Positions 58,401 through 64,000 of a stretch of 64,000 nucleotides of DNA are shown one piece after another. Below the pieces are notes generated by a model that was given only the letters and a program-made list of their open reading frames with translations, did no database searches and was not told the origin of the DNA. The stretch's first letter is position 1. Every line of letters starts with the position of its first letter. This stretch comes from Calonectria ilicicola (taxonomy: Eukaryota > Ascomycota > Sordariomycetes > Hypocreales > Nectriaceae): assembly GCA_020809705.1 (NCBI GenBank), contig CP085826.1, positions 3,720,001 to 3,784,000 on the forward strand, given 5' to 3'. Position numbers and translations under genes: made by a program.

Positions 58401-58633
58401 CTTGTCTCTAATCCCCTACTACGCCGCCTGAATCTGACCAGCTATTCCGTCATATTATATCCAACCATACTCCCAAGTCAGGGATACGCTGTGTACTAGG
58501 CCGACTGCTTTTTTTTTTTGCCACCCGGCGTCAGATTGTGCCAGGTATTCAGCCCATCTCAGACTCGATTCTAACCGGGCAATCCCTTACCCACAGGAGC
58601 ACCAGTTCTTTTTATTTATTTTTTTCCTTCCGA

Positions 58634-60096
58634 ATGGCCATATCTGTTTCTCCATCCGTGTATTCAAATTCCGAGCTTTTCGGTACTGGTAACCTGTGGG
58701 CCGATAACCTTTCACCACCAGAGCCCATGACATCTATCATGTCATACCAATACCCGCTGTCTTCTCTGAGCGGAGATGTGGATATGTCACACCCAGCTTA
58801 CGCTCCCACCTACAATACACCTCCACCACAGCCTTCTCCCATAGGTATGTCAAACATCCCAAGCTCTTAGACGTTTTCTGGAAAAAAGGCAATGTTAACT
58901 TGAGAAGGATCTTTTGCAGCCCCAACCTCAGGAATGGTGGCATCGTCAACCTCTGACACTCAGCAACAGCAGTCTCAGCTGACAATTGCTGGAGAGAAGA
59001 AACGCAACAAGCTTGGCTACCATCGTACATCAGTTGCCTGTGGTATGTTGTCCTTGGAAAATCTCATTAATTTCTACGATGCTGAAGATAATGGCCAGGC
59101 CACTGCCGACGACGAAAGATTAGATGCATTCCCGCACCATCCGACAGTCAAGGGCGATGCGCGAACTGCATTCGTCTGAAGAAGGAGTGTAGCTTCTACC
59201 CAGTCGACCAAACACCAGCAACCGACCGAGCCAAGCAGTCGTCCAAGGCACCCTCAGGGGCTAAAACGACGACGGCTTCTGTCTCCCCGGCGACATCGAG
59301 TGGGAATCTCAACGAAGTAGCTGGAAACCAATCTTTTAGTCCCATTTCACAGCCAGTGTCCAGCGGACCAACCCCGATACTTAAGTCTGAGAGTGTAGAT
59401 GTGTTTGCTCCAGAGTCAAAAAGTCAGTTTGGAAATTTGTCTTCTGGGGGCGAGAAAAAGTATACTTACACTGGTGTAGCTCCTCTGGCGTCATCTACAG
59501 ACCGATCTTTTGACTTCGCTGGGCAATCAGTTACCAACTGGGCTGCCACAGAAGCGAATCACAGCCCCGGCTCTAAACCACTCGATTTGAACGCAACCTG
59601 GCGAGGTTATCCTCCAGAGTCCCCGATGAGTGCCCAGTTTTCTCCATTCGGAGCGGCCCCTCCATCTGCGACATGGACCTCTGGAAGCTCAGAGCCTGGA
59701 TCTCGAGACGATATGCCCTGGGGCAATTACCCACCACCAGTTCGTTCCATGTCTTATGGTGGTGAGCCTTTAGCCAGTCACCATCCCGCACAATACCCTC
59801 CAGTGCCTCAAGGGCGCCAGTTCGATCGAAGAGCATCCAACCTGTCGGATGTCTACACGACTTCAGTAGGTGTTCCGGCCACCACCATGGACACACCAAG
59901 TATGGAATCTGTTCCCTTGTCTGCGGGAGCGGTGCCTCCACCAAACTTTGCACCGTGGAGCCAACCCCAGCAGGCGCCGAGTTACACATACCCTGCTTGG
60001 GGATATGGAGAGAATGGGGTGGGCCAATCCGTCGACCATGGACAGCAAATCGCCGACAATGAACCAGTTCCTGGCATTTACTTTACTACGCGATGA
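58634..60096 (+). CDS. Zn2Cys6 (fungal binuclear cluster) transcription factor
   Basis: Joined exons are 58634-58844, 58920-59042 and 59099-60096, giving 443 residues. Splicing the second intron (56 nt) completes the DNA-binding cluster: C111, C114, C121, C132, C135 and C142 (ACGHCRRRKIRC, ten residues, then CANCIRLKKEC), an ideal C-x2-C-x6-C-x10-C-x2-C-x6-C pattern preceded by a basic NKLGYHRTSV. Such factors bind CGG-containing sites. The region before the cluster is Ser/Pro/Gln-rich (TPPPQPSP, SDTQQQQSQ). The long tail is Ser/Pro/Gly-rich with Trp and Tyr, and ends NEPVPGIYFTTR. The usual middle homology region is not visible, and the protein is short for the class. Regulated genes are unknown. 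The 8.9-kb silent region upstream may hold its regulatory DNA. Confidence 0.92.
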
Positions 60097-63000
60097 ACAT
60101 TGAACAAGGCGGTGGATATTCCAGCAATATCGAGGGGTTTGTTGAGGGTTGGGACTGATTGAGCTGAGAGGAGAGAAATTCGATTTTAGAAAGCTGCTAG
60201 GCAGAATTCGATTGATATTTCAGGTTAAACTCATCTCAGCTCTCGACAAAACTCAAGCCGCAATACTTCGAACATCACGAGATTTCAATTCGCACGATCC
60301 AGCCCTGCTCAGCTAGGTCCTCTCTGGAGGGCTGTATCATTTACACCAAATATGTTAATGCATATATAATATTCATCAATGAGTTTATGAAGGAGATCTT
60401 GCGGCTGGTGGAAAGAGATGCTATTGTATGCGGTTATTGGCGTGTCTTGTTCGGATCCGCGTGCCCTTCAAACTCGAGTTGATTCTACAAAGTGACGAAG
60501 CATGGGTACTGGAGGCAGGCAGCGTGAGACAAAAAAAATTTTTCAGTGAAATAGCCATGGCTGTGCCGGCATATAGGAGGCGAAAAGCAAAATGAGGATA
60601 TAAAAAAACTGTTGGAGTGGTGGTATTCTGGAGGCTTCAGTGAATTAATGAGTACAGAAAATTACCGAGTCCAGTTCTCTCTGATGTTTCAGGCCGATTC
60701 CAAGATTAGGTGTTGGCATCCTGGTGTGCCACGTTTGACGGGCCAGGTGCCGTGTCAATTAGGGGACCCCTGCCCACGCGCCGGGAGGGCAATAAGCAGG
60801 GAACAAAGTGAATGGAAAAGAAGGACATTGATCAGATGAATGAGTCAGGCCAAATTTGACAGGAATCAAAGCATAAATTGCCCAGGATGCATCACCACTC
60901 AGTGCAAGTCATTTAATCAAAACGTGAGCAATTTTCTGGCCCCCAAACGTGACGGATCGAAACACCAGCCGGCACCGCGCCAATTGAAACGGGAACCATC
61001 CAGAAGGAAAACGCGTCGTTTGGAGATTCGATTCCAATCGCACTTTTGCCAAATCATGCAACTCCACGTCATTGAAAATCAAAATGAATCTGCGTTTCCC
61101 ACTCTCCATCAGCAGTCGCAAGTTTAGGCTACATTTAGTGGCAGCCTAGCCTGGCTCATAGGACCTGGGTCTGACCTCAATCCGACCTAAAATTGGGGGG
61201 GGGGGGGGAACAGCACATGGCATTTGAAAGTAAAATCCCCAGTCCAAAAATAGATTTCTACTGGTTCGCTTTAAATTTGATGGGATTCCTAGGGGCTCTA
61301 TGACGATACCATCACACCGTCCTGTGTTTGGATGCAGAAGCTTTTTTTTTCAGCTGCGGGAAGATTCAATGCAGCTGATGCGGCCCACCACTGTTTTGGT
61401 TACAGCTGCGTCACGACATGGTACAACAGAGCTGAAAGCCATGTTGGAACACGGCACAGCAAATGAGCAATGGAGGACTATGGCCTATAGAATATTGACG
61501 CTTGGTCAACCCGCATACATACTGAGCGTATTTGCTTTGGCGATAACTGTCAATTGTACTTGATTGGACAACCCAACTCCAATATCAGACCAGTTACAAG
61601 GGAAGAGCATTGCATCATGCGCTGCCAAGTCTCGGAAAAGAACAATACAGTTCGCTAATTGGCAAGTTGTAGACGTCATACCAAAAAGATATCGCCACCG
61701 CGAGTGGGAACGGCATGCTTGAGACGGTTAAGGGGGAGGCAAATTGGAAATGGCACGGGCGGTACCACAAGTTCTCGGGGAATGTCACTACTCGAGATGA
61801 CTTTCGGCCCGCTAATGTCTGGAACAAAAATCTGCCTCAAGAACAACCACTGCTTATTTAAAGACCGTGCCGTCCTGGCTTAATCACAGTTTCAACCAGC
61901 ATCGATCAGTGATCAGCGATCCTGACTTCCAAGTTGAGAAAAAAGCTGTGGGTCTGCAGTCTCGTCTGCCATCGTGCACATGCCATGCATGCCATGGCCA
62001 CGAGTGTCAACAACCCAAACCAGATTGGGACATGAGGTTCCATGTTGGCGAGATTGAGGAAATTACTCGATCTTTTCAGTCTGAGAAGGTCGATCCTCAA
62101 AATCAACCTGTGTCACTTGGGAATCTCACTTGGGGGGGTGGGCGTTACGAGACCAGTATCTGGTTCCGCTCGTGGCCTTGCTTTTCCAGCGATTGAGGCT
62201 GAAATGTTATCACAATCTAATTCACGGGAAACATGGGGGTATCCCTTCAGAAATCATCTTGGTGATGAGGCATTCCGGAATTTCTCGGGGCCACAGTCCC
62301 AGCTAGTGAAGGAGACATATATCCGCTCGGCGATTCCGACGTGAGATTTTTCTCCTTAGTGAGAGACAAGAACCCACCATGGTATCGAAATCATAGATAC
62401 ACATTGTGACATTTGTTGAGCTCTGGGGGTTCGAGTTTGTTGAGAAAATTGCTCTGCTGGGGGCACACTTTTTGGGCTCTGGTCTCTCTGTTTTTTGAAT
62501 TATCTGTTCGGCATGAGTACCCAACTCGAGATCAGTGAAGAAGTTGTCATATGTGATTGCTTCAAATCAATCTCATATGATGATATTTGAATGGGCTGCA
62601 AATACACGGACCTCCCTCTGCTGAGAGCTATTCAGCCCTCGTTAGGCTTGTGGGTTTGACGGTCGAAGCAATGGTTATCATACCCTTTATCTTGTTATAT
62701 CAATTGATTGAATCCGAATTGGAAATGCCAATGAACATGCCCTGGGACAGAAATGGCTACTTGCAGGAGGGAGAACTCTGTCTGGGCCACAGTCTCCTAT
62801 CCAACGAACATGTATATCATAAAACCAAGCACAATACGATAGATGGTTTATCTGTAAGAAAACTTGAATATCAGAAAGAAAGAAAAGAAAACCATCATCA
62901 TCGACGTATCTCTGCATGGACGGGTTGTCCGGGGAAATAAGAACACGCCGTTGGATCGCCATTCTTGACACTATTTAGGCCGCACTTGATGGAGCCTATT

Positions 63001-64000
63001 CTGGCATGTGGCACAATCGTCTTTTAATACGTGCTGGGGTTGACGGCTTCTGTCGGAGCTGTGCTGTACGATTCTAACAGTGATACTATTTGTGATATTG
63101 CACTATGGGAAGAGGTCTTGCTCCCTTAGGACAAAGATCAGTTCCTTCCAAGACAAAGGATTAAGTAGTGAGTGCAGTTACCACATTAATTGTAGGAGCA
63201 CTTGTCACAGAAGTACATGATACCACCACAACCAAGACCAGCTATCATCAAACATTCTATGATTACGAGAAAAACTGCTACCCAGTAGAAACTTCGTCAA
63301 TTTTAAGTCAACAAACAAAGAAAAGTTGCCCATAGCCCAAAAACAAGGATTTCAGGAATGCAACTCACGTTATTTTGATACAGGGTAGCTACCAATGTTT
63401 GGCGAATGGTAAATGACGGGATCGCCAACTTGACACATTCCAATGTGTAATATTTTGCTGGCCTTTGAAAATCCTATTCTTTTACTCTTCTAAGTTGACT
63501 TTCACGTAGGGTACGAGATATCACTTCGTTGTTGGTCCCCTGTCTTGCCTTAACACTTTGTTTGCTTATTTGGCCAGGGGTGAAGGCAAATAGGTTGTCA
63601 TTTTTTCTTCATACCCCTTTATCATAATTAAAATAACTATCAAAGCGTTAAAGCAGAATGCAATTTGGCTTATGGTATTTTAGGATGATCAAAAGCATAA
63701 TACATCATAGTAATATTAGGCCCCAAATGATAAAGGAGAATTCACGTCAATAAGCAAGTTTCATCCCCGAATTGCAAACCGGTTTATTAATTACAAAGGA
63801 ATAATTATTGGCCACTCAGATATATGCTCTCTGGAACGCCCCTTTGCCTTGACATATAGGTCTTAGACAGGATGTGCGTTGGGATGCACCGGGCTTGGGG
63901 GAGGCCATCTTAAGTCCAGCCATCTAAGCTTTTATGGAGACACTAAGGCTGTACCATAGAGAGAAATAACTTGGTTAATTATTTTTCGGGAAAATCAAGA
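60097..64000. other. Gene-free window end, AT-rich toward the right
   Basis: 3.9 kb without a supported gene. The first 350 bp are the likely 3' UTR of the regulator gene, with AT-rich ATATATAATATTC at 60361-60373. From about 63000 to the end the sequence is visibly AT-rich with few open frames. A 14-G run lies at 61195-61208. No terminal inverted repeats or transposase fragments were recognised. Confidence 0.5.

Larger units (their letters stand above)
49746..58633. other. 8.9-kb region without a recognisable gene, upstream of the Zn2Cys6 regulator
   Basis: Open frames here are short, in random composition, and mostly lack an ATG in good context; none shows a domain or splices into one. The longest, at 50052-50723 on the minus strand, is Arg/Ser/Cys-rich and unconvincing. 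The region has a 14-G run (51531-51544), a 21-A run (52417-52437), a 17-A run near 55150 and many GC-rich stretches. The last part, from about 57900, is probably promoter and leader of the regulator gene. A non-coding RNA or a small lineage-specific gene may be hidden here. Confidence 0.5.

Noticed and set aside
61906..62106. Minus-strand frame with a signal-peptide-like stretch (WFGLLTLVAMACMACA)
   Set aside because: Only 66 codons, no cysteine pattern or cleavage context beyond the hydrophobic run, and no promoter signal; not enough to call a secreted peptide.

Overview
The window is nuclear DNA of a filamentous ascomycete. The genes carry short spliceosomal introns, mostly 45-99 nt, with GT(A/G)NGT donors and (C/T)AG acceptors. 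The gene set is typical of Pezizomycotina: a CFEM GPI-anchored protein, a Zn2Cys6 regulator, a Def1 homologue with a CUE domain and a Q-rich tail, and a DHA2 drug transporter. The PP2A methylesterase and the 2OG oxygenase look most like Sordariomycete forms, so I infer a Hypocreales-like fungus; the species cannot be fixed from sequence alone. No tRNA, rRNA, CRISPR array or intact transposon was recognised.

Layout. 1-1571 is the 3' part of an ASNSD1-type asparagine-synthetase-domain gene. 2967-3847 is a small multi-pass membrane protein. After 4.3 kb without genes comes a highly biased, cysteine-rich secreted-protein gene (8193-9095). Next are a PHD-finger protein (9618-10987, minus) and a mitochondrial type III CoA-transferase (11369-12931, minus). 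14632-15240 is a small unknown protein. trp4 (15460-16762, minus) and the TFIIB gene (17884-18927, plus) diverge from a shared region holding two CPC1/GCN4-type sites. A secreted-type L-asparaginase follows (21214-22446), then a Dnf3-like P4 flippase (25532-29941).

The second half is mostly minus-strand: a DHA2 MFS transporter (30456-32471), DEF1 (34759-37818), a plus-strand unknown (39878-41065), the Ofd1/Tpa1 prolyl dihydroxylase (41583-43579), ribulose-phosphate 3-epimerase (44676-45623), a CFEM protein (46383-47109) and PPE1 methylesterase (48411-49745). A gene-poor stretch of about 8.9 kb leads to a Zn2Cys6 regulator (58634-60096). The last 3.9 kb has no recognisable gene and becomes AT-rich.

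Most genes are unrelated housekeeping functions; I see no biosynthetic cluster. Splice joins were worked out by hand from reading frame and family continuity, and all joined lengths are divisible by three. The points most worth a second look are the secreted protein, the long silent region before the Zn2Cys6 gene, the dyad around the MFS-transporter TATA box, the CPC1 pair at trp4, and an out-of-frame uORF that overlaps the asparaginase start.
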